Source: Actinomycetes bacterium
Lineage (GTDB): Bacteria > Actinomycetota > Actinomycetes > JAHEKZ01
Direction of reading: 5' to 3'
DNA: 6,524 nt
Assembly (NCBI GenBank): GCA_027117675.1
Contig: JAJAYM010000266.1
Coordinates: forward strand, 1 to 6,524
Below, one piece after another: positions 1 to 6,181 of the stretch; positions within the stretch are counted from its first letter, which is position 1, and the number at the start of each line of letters is the position of its first letter. The position numbers and the translations under genes are program-made. The notes under the pieces were generated by a model. The model had not been told where the DNA came from. It did not search any database and saw only the letters and a list, made by a program, of their open reading frames with translations.

Positions 1-861
1 ACCGCCCGCTCCTCGCTCCGCTCTGCTGCCGCAGTGGCTGCCTCGGTCGCCACGATTCTTGCGCTCGCGTCCTGCGCCCAGGAAACGAGCGACCCAGTTG
101 CCACCTCGACCAGTGAGGACGCCTGCGCTGACGTCACGACCGTCAAGGACGGCATGCTTACGGTGGGCACCAGCGACCCGGCCTTCCCGCCGTACGTGAT
201 CGACAACAAGCCGACGAACGGCAAGGGATTCGAGTCAGCCGTCGCTTACGCGGTCGCCGCGGAGATGGGGTTTGCCGGGGACCAGGTCGAATGGACGTTC
301 GCCAACTTCGGCCAGCTCTTCGCCCCCGGTGACAAAGACTTCGACTTCGCACTGAACCAAATCTCGATCACCCCGAAGCGCGAAGGCGCGGTGACATTCA
401 GCGACCCTTACTACGAGGCGTCCAACGGTGTACTCGTCCTCAAGGACAGTGAGTTCGCGGACGTCACGTCTCTTGCTGAGCTGCAGGACGCCAAGATCGG
501 GGTGCAGATCGGTACGACGGCGCTGGAAGAAGTCGAGACGCAGATTGCTCCGACGCAGGAGCTCGCGGTGTTCGATGACACGACGGGCTCGACACAGGCG
601 CTGGCAAACGGGCAGATCGACGCCATCATCACCGACCTGCCGACCACTCTCTATTTGGCGGCAGTCGAGGTCCCTGGAACGGTGATCGGTCAGTTGCCGG
701 CCGCCGATGCTGCTGACAGTTGGGGCCTCGTACTTGAGAAGGACAACGCACTGGTTGCCTGCGTCAACCAGGCGGTCGACTCGATCACTGAATCCGGCGA
801 GCTGCTGGAGATCACCGACCAGTGGATGACCGAGTACTCCGATGCGCCGATCCTGAGCTGA
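1..861 (+). CDS. Amino-acid ABC transporter substrate-binding lipoprotein (5' partial)
   Basis: Extracytoplasmic receptor of a polar amino-acid importer (SBP_bac_3 family), which captures a ligand outside the membrane and hands it to the permease encoded next. The frame is open from base 1, and the upstream codons encode Arg-containing residues followed by a hydrophobic stretch, so the true start lies off the left edge; the GTG at 34 would leave a signal peptide with no positive n-region. A lipobox LASC places the acylated cysteine at codon 73-75. Family landmarks are the first beta strand (MLTVGTSDPAFPPY), the ligand-binding segment ITPKREGAVTFSDPYYE, the second-lobe motif IGTTALEEVE and the hinge-side DAIITDLPT. 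Two further cysteines (codons near 124 and 760) could form a disulfide. The ligand cannot be named from sequence; an amino acid is likely. The gene ends 22 bases before the permease, consistent with one operon. Confidence 0.93.
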   Translation, partial: TARSSLRSAAAVAASVATILALASCAQETSDPVATSTSEDACADVTTVKDGMLTVGTSDPAFPPYVIDNKPTNGKGFESAVAYAVAAEMGFAGDQVEWTFANFGQLFAPGDKDFDFALNQISITPKREGAVTFSDPYYEASNGVLVLKDSEFADVTSLAELQDAKIGVQIGTTALEEVETQIAPTQELAVFDDTTGSTQALANGQIDAIITDLPTTLYLAAVEVPGTVIGQLPAADAADSWGLVLEKDNALVACVNQAVDSITESGELLEITDQWMTEYSDAPILS

Positions 862-883
862 CCTTGCCTGCCCACGTCGTCCT

Positions 884-1747
884 GTGACAACGACCTCTGA
901 CGCTGTGCCGGTCTATGACCCGGCACGGCTGCAGGCGATCTCCGCGCGCAGACGCCGGAACACCGCGGTGTCAGCGGTCAGCACTGTGCTGGTGCTCGGG
1001 GCGCTGGTGCTCCTGGTAGTGACCTCGCCCGGATGGCCGGCGGTGCGGGAGTCCTTCTTCAACGGCTTCTACGCACGCGACGTGCTACCTAACATCCTTG
1101 CGGGTCTTCGCCTGACGGTGATCCTCTTCGTCACGGCAGAGCCGGTGATCCTGGTCGTCGCACTTTTCCTGGCGGTAGTCCGGGGACTATCCGCTCCGAT
1201 CTTCACGCCTCTTCGTTACCTTGCCATCGCCTACGCGGACGTCGTACGCGGCATCCCGACGATCCTGCTGATCTTGATGTTTGGTTTCGGAATTCCTGCC
1301 TTAAACTTGCAAGGCCTGCCTGACTCACCACTCTTCTGGGCCTGGTTTGCCCTCGTTGTCTCATACTCCGCTTATGTCAGCGAGGTGTTGCGCGCTGGTC
1401 TGGAGTCGGTGCACCCGAGCCAACGCGCCGCCGCCCGTGCTCTGGGCCTGAACCAGTATCAGAGTCTGCGTTACGTCGTCGTTCCGCAGGCCGTCCGTCG
1501 GGTGACGCCACCGCTGCTCAACGACTTCATCGCCCTGCAGAAGGACACAGCGCTCATTGCGGTCATCGGCGCAGGCATCGAGATGACCCGCGCAGCGCAG
1601 ATCTACGCATTCGACGCGTTCAACTACACCCCCTTCGTGGTTGCCGCCTGCTTTTACATCCTCCTCACGGTGCCGCTCTCGCGCTGGGCTGACTGGATGG
1701 CTGCGCGCCAGCGACGTCGGAGCGCAGCCGCTGGTGGTGTGCTGTGA
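884..1747 (+). CDS. Amino-acid ABC transporter permease (HisM/GlnP-type)
   Basis: Integral membrane subunit of the importer, forming the translocation path and docking the ATPase. The 287-residue protein has about five hydrophobic helices, near residues 28-47, 73-99, 113-137, 150-170 and 245-270. The motif ADVVRGIPTILLILMF (residues 118-133) and the cytoplasmic coupling loop at about 167-213 (EVLRAGLESV, then ALGLNQYQSLRYVVVPQA) are diagnostic of polar amino-acid permeases. In that loop the usual EAA motif reads AAA, so the conserved Glu is missing, which is a tolerated but noticeable variation. The GTG start at 884 is preceded by no clear ribosome-binding site; a second in-frame GTG at 905 is possible. 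The last codon and stop overlap the ATPase start by 4 bases, implying translational coupling. Confidence 0.95.
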   Translation: MTTTSDAVPVYDPARLQAISARRRRNTAVSAVSTVLVLGALVLLVVTSPGWPAVRESFFNGFYARDVLPNILAGLRLTVILFVTAEPVILVVALFLAVVRGLSAPIFTPLRYLAIAYADVVRGIPTILLILMFGFGIPALNLQGLPDSPLFWAWFALVVSYSAYVSEVLRAGLESVHPSQRAAARALGLNQYQSLRYVVVPQAVRRVTPPLLNDFIALQKDTALIAVIGAGIEMTRAAQIYAFDAFNYTPFVVAACFYILLTVPLSRWADWMAARQRRRSAAAGGVL

Positions 1748-2493
1748 CGGGGCCAACGCTGCAACTGCGGGGAGTGCACAAGGCCTACGGAGACAACGCG
1801 GTGCTCCGTGGCGTCTCGCTAGACATCGATGAGCACGAGGTCGTCGCGCTCATCGGTCCGTCCGGCTGCGGCAAGTCGACCCTGCTGCGGTGCATCGATC
1901 TGCTTGAGCCGATCGATGCAGGAACCATCGTCTTCGATGATGACGATATTTCGTGGCCCGGATTCGACGTCAACTCCGCTCGACGCAATATCGGGATCGT
2001 CTTTCAGTCGTTCAACCTCTTCCCGCACCGCAGCGTGATGGACAACATCACCTTGGCTCCGAGAAAAGTGTTGGGTGCTGGTCGTTCCGATGCCGAGGCC
2101 CAGGCGATGGAGCTGCTGAACCGATTTGGTCTTGCCGACAAGGCCGGCGACTATCCGGACCGACTCTCGGGGGGGCAGCAACAGCGCGTCGCCATTGTGC
2201 GGGCGCTGGCCATGCAGCCGAAGATCATGCTTTTCGACGAGATCACCTCAGCCCTCGACCCCGAGTTGGTGGGTGAGGTGCTGAACGTCATTCGTGGGCT
2301 GAAGGAAGGGGGAATGACGATGGTGCTGGCCACCCACGAGATGGCCTTCGCCCGCGAGATCGCGACGCGAGTTGCCTTCCTCGATGGCGGCGAAGTTGCT
2401 GAGCTTGGACCGCCTGAGCAGGTGCTGTCCCAACCGCAACAGGAGCGCACTCGGCGTTTTCTTCGGCGCGTGACGGAGGCGGGACGGTTGTGA
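1744..2493 (+). CDS. Amino-acid ABC transporter ATP-binding protein (GlnQ-type)
   Basis: Cytoplasmic ATPase that powers the importer. The 249-residue chain has the complete nucleotide-binding set: Walker A GPSGCGKST (residues 38-46), Q-loop Gln88 in FQSFNLFPH, signature LSGGQ (141-145), Walker B IMLFDE (161-166, catalytic Glu166), D-loop SALD (169-172) and switch His198 in ATHE. Length and motif spacing are normal for the polar amino-acid ATPase family, so it should be functional. The GTG start at 1744 overlaps the permease stop (GTGA), and its own stop overlaps by 4 bases the GTG of the following DUF308 gene. The order receptor, permease, ATPase is a complete importer, apart from the receptor start lying outside the window. 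Confidence 0.97.
   Translation: MTGPTLQLRGVHKAYGDNAVLRGVSLDIDEHEVVALIGPSGCGKSTLLRCIDLLEPIDAGTIVFDDDDISWPGFDVNSARRNIGIVFQSFNLFPHRSVMDNITLAPRKVLGAGRSDAEAQAMELLNRFGLADKAGDYPDRLSGGQQQRVAIVRALAMQPKIMLFDEITSALDPELVGEVLNVIRGLKEGGMTMVLATHEMAFAREIATRVAFLDGGEVAELGPPEQVLSQPQQERTRRFLRRVTEAGRL
2475..2479 (+). promoter_or_regulatory. Ribosome-binding site of the DUF308 gene
   Basis: GGAGG lies inside the end of the ATPase gene, 10 bases before GTG 2490. It supports that GTG as the original start of the broken membrane-protein gene and indicates coupled translation with the ABC operon. Confidence 0.5.
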
Positions 2494-2965
2494 GCACCCC
2501 ATCAACGGATCAACTGCAGGGCATGTTGGGCCGCACCTTCGGCGTCGTGTTGGCCTTCAGTTTGGCCACTGCGGTTCTTGGCATCATCTTGATGGTCTTC
2601 ACCGAGTAGTCAGTAGTCTTCTTCGCGGTGTTGACCGGTATCTATCTGATCGTCGTGGGATCTTCCTGATAGTGGCGAGTTTCTCGACCGGGATGGGTGG
2701 CACCGGAGTTCGAGTGCTGTCGGCGATCGCCGGGATCTTGTCGATCCTGCTCGGGATCGTTGCCTTCCGTGGCCCCAGTCAGGCGGTCGGCGTGCTGGCG
2801 TTGCTGATCGGGATTGGCTGGGTCGTGCGCGGGATCGCTGATGTGATCGAGGGGATCGCAAACCCGGGCATACCGGCGCGTGGCTCTCTGCTCTTGGGCA
2901 TCGTGGAGATTGCTGGCTCGTTCCAGCTCCGCAAGCTTGCGGAGACGATCTCCCAGACCACCTAA
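2490..2965 (+). pseudogene. Broken DUF308/HdeD-like membrane protein gene
   Basis: Hydrophobic protein of the HdeD/DUF308 type, a family of multi-helix membrane proteins whose function in actinobacteria is not settled. Translation would start at GTG 2490, 10 bases after GGAGG (2475-2479), in a 4-base overlap with the ATPase stop. That frame gives 39 residues with one helix (VLAFSLATAVLGIILMVF) and meets TAG at 2607. Beyond the stop the same frame keeps coding a second helix (SVVFFAVLTGIYLIVVG) up to about 2657. The continuation IFLIVASFSTGM lies in another frame from 2660, which one missing base near 2657-2660 explains. That frame runs to TAA 2963-2965 with two more helices. The joined product is about 157 residues. 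Its end runs from ARGSLLLG directly into IVEIAGSFQLRKLAE, as if part of a third helix pair of the usual ~190-residue, six-helix protein were deleted. A short expressed fragment from GTG 2672 cannot be excluded. Confidence 0.8.
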
Positions 2966-3447
2966 GTGATCCCTCGCTCACCTGCGGCGCGTTCGAGCAG
3001 CGGAGTCGTGCGGTAGGGCACACCGTTGGCCAGCACGATCACCATGTTCGACCGTTCGACGCCGTCGATGGTGAGCACGGCGTCGACCACGCGTTGCAGG
3101 TCGGCGTTGGTGCGCGCCACCACCCGCACGATCATGTCGCCAGACCCTGACGTGGTGTGAGCCTCCAGCACCTCAGGCAGTTGGGCGAGGGCCGTTTCGA
3201 TCATGCGGTGGCCGCGCTGGCTGATCTCGAGCGTCACGAAGGCGCTGACCTCGAAACCGAGCGCCACCGGGTCGACCTCTGGCCCCCACCCGGTCACCAC
3301 ACCCTGGGACTCCAGGCGGTCCAGCCTCGCCTGAACGGTTCCCCTGGCCACGCTAAGGCGACGAGAGGCCTCGAGGACACCGATCCGCGGCTCGACGCCA
3401 AAGAGCGACAAGATCTGGGCGTCGAGGGCATCAATCGGCGGCTTCAT
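2962..3447 (-). CDS. Lrp/AsnC-family transcriptional regulator
   Basis: DNA-binding regulator that usually senses an amino acid or a related metabolite. From ATG 3447 it is 161 residues, the family's usual size. The N-terminus (IDALDAQIL, residues 5-13) leads into a helix-turn-helix at about 24-51 (VLEASRRLSVARGTVQARLD), followed by the RAM ligand-binding and oligomerisation domain from about 66, with the G-S-G-D turn at 101-104 and strand DMIVRVVART. An in-frame ATG at 3483 would add 12 residues unlike the family and would place the palindrome at 3453-3468 inside the gene; I prefer 3447, which has GGGA just upstream. The stop overlaps by three bases the stop of the convergent DUF308 remnant. 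The gene is divergent from hppD, so it probably controls hppD and itself; tyrosine, phenylalanine or hydroxyphenylpyruvate are guesses for the effector. Confidence 0.92.
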   Translation of the reverse strand: MKPPIDALDAQILSLFGVEPRIGVLEASRRLSVARGTVQARLDRLESQGVVTGWGPEVDPVALGFEVSAFVTLEISQRGHRMIETALAQLPEVLEAHTTSGSGDMIVRVVARTNADLQRVVDAVLTIDGVERSNMVIVLANGVPYRTTPLLERAAGERGIT

Positions 3448-3452
3448 GATCC

Positions 3453-3468
3453 CAAACTGTACAGATTG
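3453..3468. promoter_or_regulatory. Inverted-repeat candidate operator for the Lrp/AsnC regulator
   Basis: CAAACTGTACAGATTG is a 16-base inverted repeat with one mismatched pair (CAA-x-CTGTACAG-x-TTG), centred between 3460 and 3461. It lies 5 bases upstream of the preferred regulator start and about 80 bases upstream of hppD. Lrp/AsnC dimers bind imperfect palindromes of about this size, usually in their own promoter regions. Its right end overlaps TTGACC (3466-3471), a -35-like hexamer facing hppD, though no convincing -10 sits at the right spacing. Binding by this regulator is inference. Confidence 0.6.
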
Positions 3469-3534
3469 ACCACCTCGTCGCATAGTGGTTGCGCAGGGTG
3501 ATCAGTACCGGTCATTCTTCGGGGCATGCGCGCC

Positions 3535-3542
3535 AAGGAGGA
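3535..3542 (+). promoter_or_regulatory. Strong ribosome-binding site deciding the hppD start
   Basis: AAGGAGGA lies 4 bases before ATG 3547. It fixes the start there rather than at the in-frame ATG 3526, which lies upstream of this site and would translate through it. Confidence 0.85.
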
Positions 3543-3546
3543 CCCT

Positions 3547-4704
3547 ATGACCGTGCCCGACCTGACCAGCCTGACCGGTCATGCCGGCCAGGCTGGCCAG
3601 CGGACCGCCGACGCCTTCCCCATCAAGGGCATGGCCTACGTGCAGTTCACCGTCGGGAACGCCCGCCAGGCTGCGCACTTCTACTCAACAGCCTTCGGTA
3701 TGCAGCGGGTGGCCTACCGCGGGCCTGAAACCGGCCAGCGCGACTTCGCCGAGTACGTCATGGCGTCCGGCTCCGCCTACTTCCTGCTCACCGCAGAAGT
3801 GCGCCCTGGAACGTGGGTGGGCGACCGGGTGGCCCGCCACGGTGACGGCGTCGCCGACCTCGCGCTCGACGTCCCCGACGTCGAGTACGCCTACCGCCAT
3901 GCGCTCGGCAATGGCGCAACCGGAATCGCTGAGCCGAAGGTTTCGACCGATGAGTTCGGCACGGTCACCCAAGCGGTCATCGCCACCTACGGCGACACTC
4001 GGCACTCGCTGGTCGACCGGTCGCAGTACCGAGGACCGTTCTTGCCTGGCTTCGTCGTGGCCGACCCCATCGTGAGTCCGCCGGAGCGCCGGGTGTTCAC
4101 CGCGATCGACCACTGTGTGGGCAACGTCGAACTTGGGCAGATGGATACCTGGGTCGACTTCTACCGACAGGTGATGGGCTTCACGAACATGAAGGAGTTC
4201 GTCGGTGACGACATTGCCACCGAGTACTCAGCCCTGATGAGCAAGGTGGTGGCCGACGGACACCGCAAGGTGAAGTTCCCGATCAACGAGCCGGCGGTCG
4301 CCAAGAAGAAGAGCCAGATCGACGAGTACCTCGAGTTCTACGGCGGTCCGGGCGTTCAACACCTCGCGCTGAACGCCAACAACATTGTGGCCAGCGTCGA
4401 CTACATGCGGGCCATGGGAGTGGAGTTCCTCCGGACGCCTGACTCGTACTATGACGATCCCGACCTGCGCGAGCGCATCGGCGAGGTACGCGTCCCGATC
4501 GAAGAGCTGAAGCAGCGGGGCATTCTTGTCGACCGCGACGAGGACGGCTATCTGCTACAGATCTTCACCAAGCCGGTGCAGGACCGCCCGACAGTCTTCT
4601 TCGAGCTCATCGAGCGGCACGGTTCGTTGGGGTTCGGCAAGGGCAACTTTAAAGCCCTCTTCGAGGCGATCGAACGCGAGCAAGAGATCCGCGGCAACCT
4701 CTGA
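3547..4704 (+). CDS. hppD: 4-hydroxyphenylpyruvate dioxygenase
   Basis: Non-haem Fe(II) enzyme converting 4-hydroxyphenylpyruvate and O2 to homogentisate and CO2, the second step of tyrosine catabolism, in the cytoplasm. The 385-residue protein has two vicinal-oxygen-chelate domains: an N-terminal one from about residue 28 (GMAYVQFTVGNARQAAHFY) and a catalytic C-terminal one from about 185. The iron ligands are visible as His189 (AIDHCVG), His272 (GVQHLALN) and Glu353 (VFFELIERHG). The spacing of 83 and 81 residues closely matches characterised bacterial enzymes. Substrate-site landmarks KFPINEPA and QIFTKP and the gating C-terminal helix GKGNFKALFEAIEREQ (about 364-379) are intact. The related hydroxymandelate synthase is less likely because of the PINEP motif and the neighbouring fumarylacetoacetase. 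The start is set by the strong ribosome-binding site. The divergent Lrp/AsnC gene is its probable regulator. The M1 peptidase gene follows after 43 bases. Confidence 0.97.
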   Translation: MTVPDLTSLTGHAGQAGQRTADAFPIKGMAYVQFTVGNARQAAHFYSTAFGMQRVAYRGPETGQRDFAEYVMASGSAYFLLTAEVRPGTWVGDRVARHGDGVADLALDVPDVEYAYRHALGNGATGIAEPKVSTDEFGTVTQAVIATYGDTRHSLVDRSQYRGPFLPGFVVADPIVSPPERRVFTAIDHCVGNVELGQMDTWVDFYRQVMGFTNMKEFVGDDIATEYSALMSKVVADGHRKVKFPINEPAVAKKKSQIDEYLEFYGGPGVQHLALNANNIVASVDYMRAMGVEFLRTPDSYYDDPDLRERIGEVRVPIEELKQRGILVDRDEDGYLLQIFTKPVQDRPTVFFELIERHGSLGFGKGNFKALFEAIEREQEIRGNL

Positions 4705-4713
4705 CGTTGCGAC

Positions 4714-4719
4714 TAGGGT
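4714..4719 (+). promoter_or_regulatory. Possible -10 element for the M1 peptidase gene
   Basis: TAGGGT in the 43-base gap after hppD resembles actinobacterial -10 hexamers of the TAnnnT type. Its position would put transcription start just ahead of the ribosome-binding site at 4735-4740. No matching -35 is seen at 16-19 bases, so this is weak; read-through from hppD is equally possible. Confidence 0.2.
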
Positions 4720-4747
4720 GAACTATCCGTATCTGAAGGGTCCTCGC

Positions 4748-6163
4748 GTGCTCCGAAAGCCGATCGATGTAAGCCTCGCCCTGGTGGCGTCCCTCGTAGT
4801 CAGCGTCATCGGCTTGGGTTCGGCCGCGATCGCCGGGGGAGGGTTCACCCCTGGTTCGGTTGGGATCGGTGACCCGTACGTCCCCGGCGAGGGGAACGGC
4901 GGTTACCAGGTCCGTAGCTACGACCTCGATCTGCGGTTCAACCCGGACACCGATCGGCTGCAGGGCGTTGCGACCATTGAGGCGACGGCGACGCAGTCGT
5001 TGTCGGCCTTCAATCTCGACCTCTACGGTCTCTCGGTCGTGGAAGCCACTGTCGACGATGTCACGGCGGCGGTTACCCGGGCCCCCCGCGAGATGACGAT
5101 TACGCCTGTCACTGGCATCTCTGACGGAGATCCCTTCACCGTGGTCGTTGAGTACGCCGGACAGCCAGAAATTCTCGACGACCCAGACCTCGGCTTATCT
5201 GGCTGGTTCAACACCGCCGATGGCGCGACCGTCGTTGGTGAGCCTGAGGCCGGCATGTTCTGGTTCCCGGTCAACGAACACCCGAGTGACAAGGCGCGGA
5301 TCTGTACCAGGATCGCAGTCCCCGAGGGTCTTCAGGCGGTGTCCACGGGTCTACCAGAACGTAAGCCGATCACCAGGAATGGTTGGACGACTTTCAGCTG
5401 GTGCACCCGTGACCCGATGGCGTCGTACTTGTCGACCGTGTCGATCGGCACCTGGCGGTTCGATCGGTCGCACACCCGGTCGGGCGTCCCCGTCTTGAAC
5501 TATGTCGACCGCAGCCTTTCCACGAGGGCTGACCGGGCCCTGGGGCGCTCCGCCGAGATTCTCGACTTCTTCGAGGCCAAGTTCGGTACGTATCCCTTCG
5601 AGTCGGCCGGAGGGATCGCTGACAATTACGTCAGCCACTACGCGCTGGAGAACCAGACGCGTCCGACCTACGACAAGACGAGCGTGCAGTGGGGTGGCCT
5701 GACGGCGACGGTGGCCCATGAAGTGGCACACCAGTGGTACGGCAACAGCGTGGCTCTTCAACGCTGGCGCCACATCTGGCTCAACGAGGGATTCGCGACC
5801 TACGCCGAGTGGATGTGGAGTGAGCACGACGGAAAGGCGACCGTGGCCGAGCTCTTCGACGACGCGTACTCGATCCCTGCTGACCGACCGTATTGGTCGC
5901 TCAATGTTTCCGACCCCGGCTACGCCAATCTGTTCTCTGGCCCGATCTACGACCGCGGTGCAATGAGTCTCTACGCCCTGAAACGCAAGGTTGGAGCTGG
6001 CGACTTCGCGACGATCCTGCGGGCGTGGGCAAATCGAAATGCCTACGGCAACGTACGCACCGCCGACTTTATCCGGCTAGCCGAGCGGGTGTCGGGACGG
6101 TCCCTGGGTGTCTTCTTCACCGAGTGGATCAAAGACGGAGACAAGCCAGCCGACCCGCGCTAG
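4748..6163 (+). CDS. Secreted M1-family zinc metallopeptidase (aminopeptidase-like)
   Basis: Predicted extracellular zinc aminopeptidase of the M1 (gluzincin) family, releasing N-terminal residues from peptides. The GTG at 4748 is preceded by GAAGGG (4735-4740) at 7 bases and opens a Sec signal peptide: basic MLRKP, a hydrophobic core at about 8-23, and a likely cleavage after AIA (27-29). The mature N-terminal beta domain follows (GDPYVPGEGNGGYQV, then YDLDLRFNP). The catalytic set is complete: HEVAH (His324, Glu325, His328) and third zinc ligand Glu347 in WLNEGFATY, 18 residues after His328. Tyr401 in YDRGAMSLY is the expected catalytic tyrosine. The substrate-anchoring GAMEN motif reads YALEN (298-302). 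The 471 residues end soon after the catalytic domain, without the large helical C-terminal domain of PepN-like members. Cys186 and Cys219 could pair as a disulfide outside the cell. Substrate preference is unknown. Confidence 0.92.
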   Translation: MLRKPIDVSLALVASLVVSVIGLGSAAIAGGGFTPGSVGIGDPYVPGEGNGGYQVRSYDLDLRFNPDTDRLQGVATIEATATQSLSAFNLDLYGLSVVEATVDDVTAAVTRAPREMTITPVTGISDGDPFTVVVEYAGQPEILDDPDLGLSGWFNTADGATVVGEPEAGMFWFPVNEHPSDKARICTRIAVPEGLQAVSTGLPERKPITRNGWTTFSWCTRDPMASYLSTVSIGTWRFDRSHTRSGVPVLNYVDRSLSTRADRALGRSAEILDFFEAKFGTYPFESAGGIADNYVSHYALENQTRPTYDKTSVQWGGLTATVAHEVAHQWYGNSVALQRWRHIWLNEGFATYAEWMWSEHDGKATVAELFDDAYSIPADRPYWSLNVSDPGYANLFSGPIYDRGAMSLYALKRKVGAGDFATILRAWANRNAYGNVRTADFIRLAERVSGRSLGVFFTEWIKDGDKPADPR

Positions 6164-6181
6164 CACGTGCTCAGGAGCGCG
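6156..6181. terminator. Candidate bidirectional terminator between convergent genes
   Basis: CGCGCT (6156-6161) and AGCGCG (6176-6181) are perfect complements enclosing the 10-base palindrome AGCACGTGCT (6162-6171), so RNA from either strand could fold into a GC-rich hairpin exactly over the two facing stop codons (TAG 6161-6163; TGA read on the minus strand at 6171-6173). No run of U follows on either side, so termination is only suggested. Confidence 0.35.

Noticed and set aside
1361..1756. Long minus-strand frame opposite the permease
   Set aside because: It lies wholly antisense to a strongly recognised gene, resembles no family, and is expected by chance in high-GC DNA.
2941..2953. Small hairpin GGAGA-CGA-TCTCC as a terminator for the regulator or the ABC operon
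   Set aside because: The stem is only 5 bp, there is no U-run, and it lies within the coding end of the DUF308 remnant, so it could be chance.
2610..3023. Minus-strand frame opposite the DUF308 remnant and the regulator's end
   Set aside because: Its Arg/Ser-rich composition is that of a shadow frame, and it overlaps the regulator gene in another frame. The hydrophobic plus-strand reading explains the region better.
3466..3517. Full sigma-70-type promoter for hppD
   Set aside because: TTGACC at 3466-3471 is a fair -35, but no good -10 occurs 16-18 bases later. TTGCGC at 3489-3494 also lacks a convincing partner, so no promoter was annotated.
3547..4704. Hydroxymandelate synthase instead of 4-hydroxyphenylpyruvate dioxygenase
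   Set aside because: The PINEP motif, the full C-terminal gating helix and the nearby fumarylacetoacetase favour the catabolic dioxygenase, and no glycopeptide biosynthesis genes are seen.
4526..4747. Upstream extension of the M1 peptidase frame into hppD
   Set aside because: It overlaps the conserved hppD C-terminus, encodes Ser/Arg-rich residues typical of a shadow frame, and would bury the signal peptide. GTG 4748 has a ribosome-binding site and a normal signal peptide; GTG 4718 is a less likely alternative.
5351..5827. Long minus-strand frame opposite the M1 peptidase
   Set aside because: It is antisense to the catalytic domain, with no recognisable domain or ribosome-binding site.
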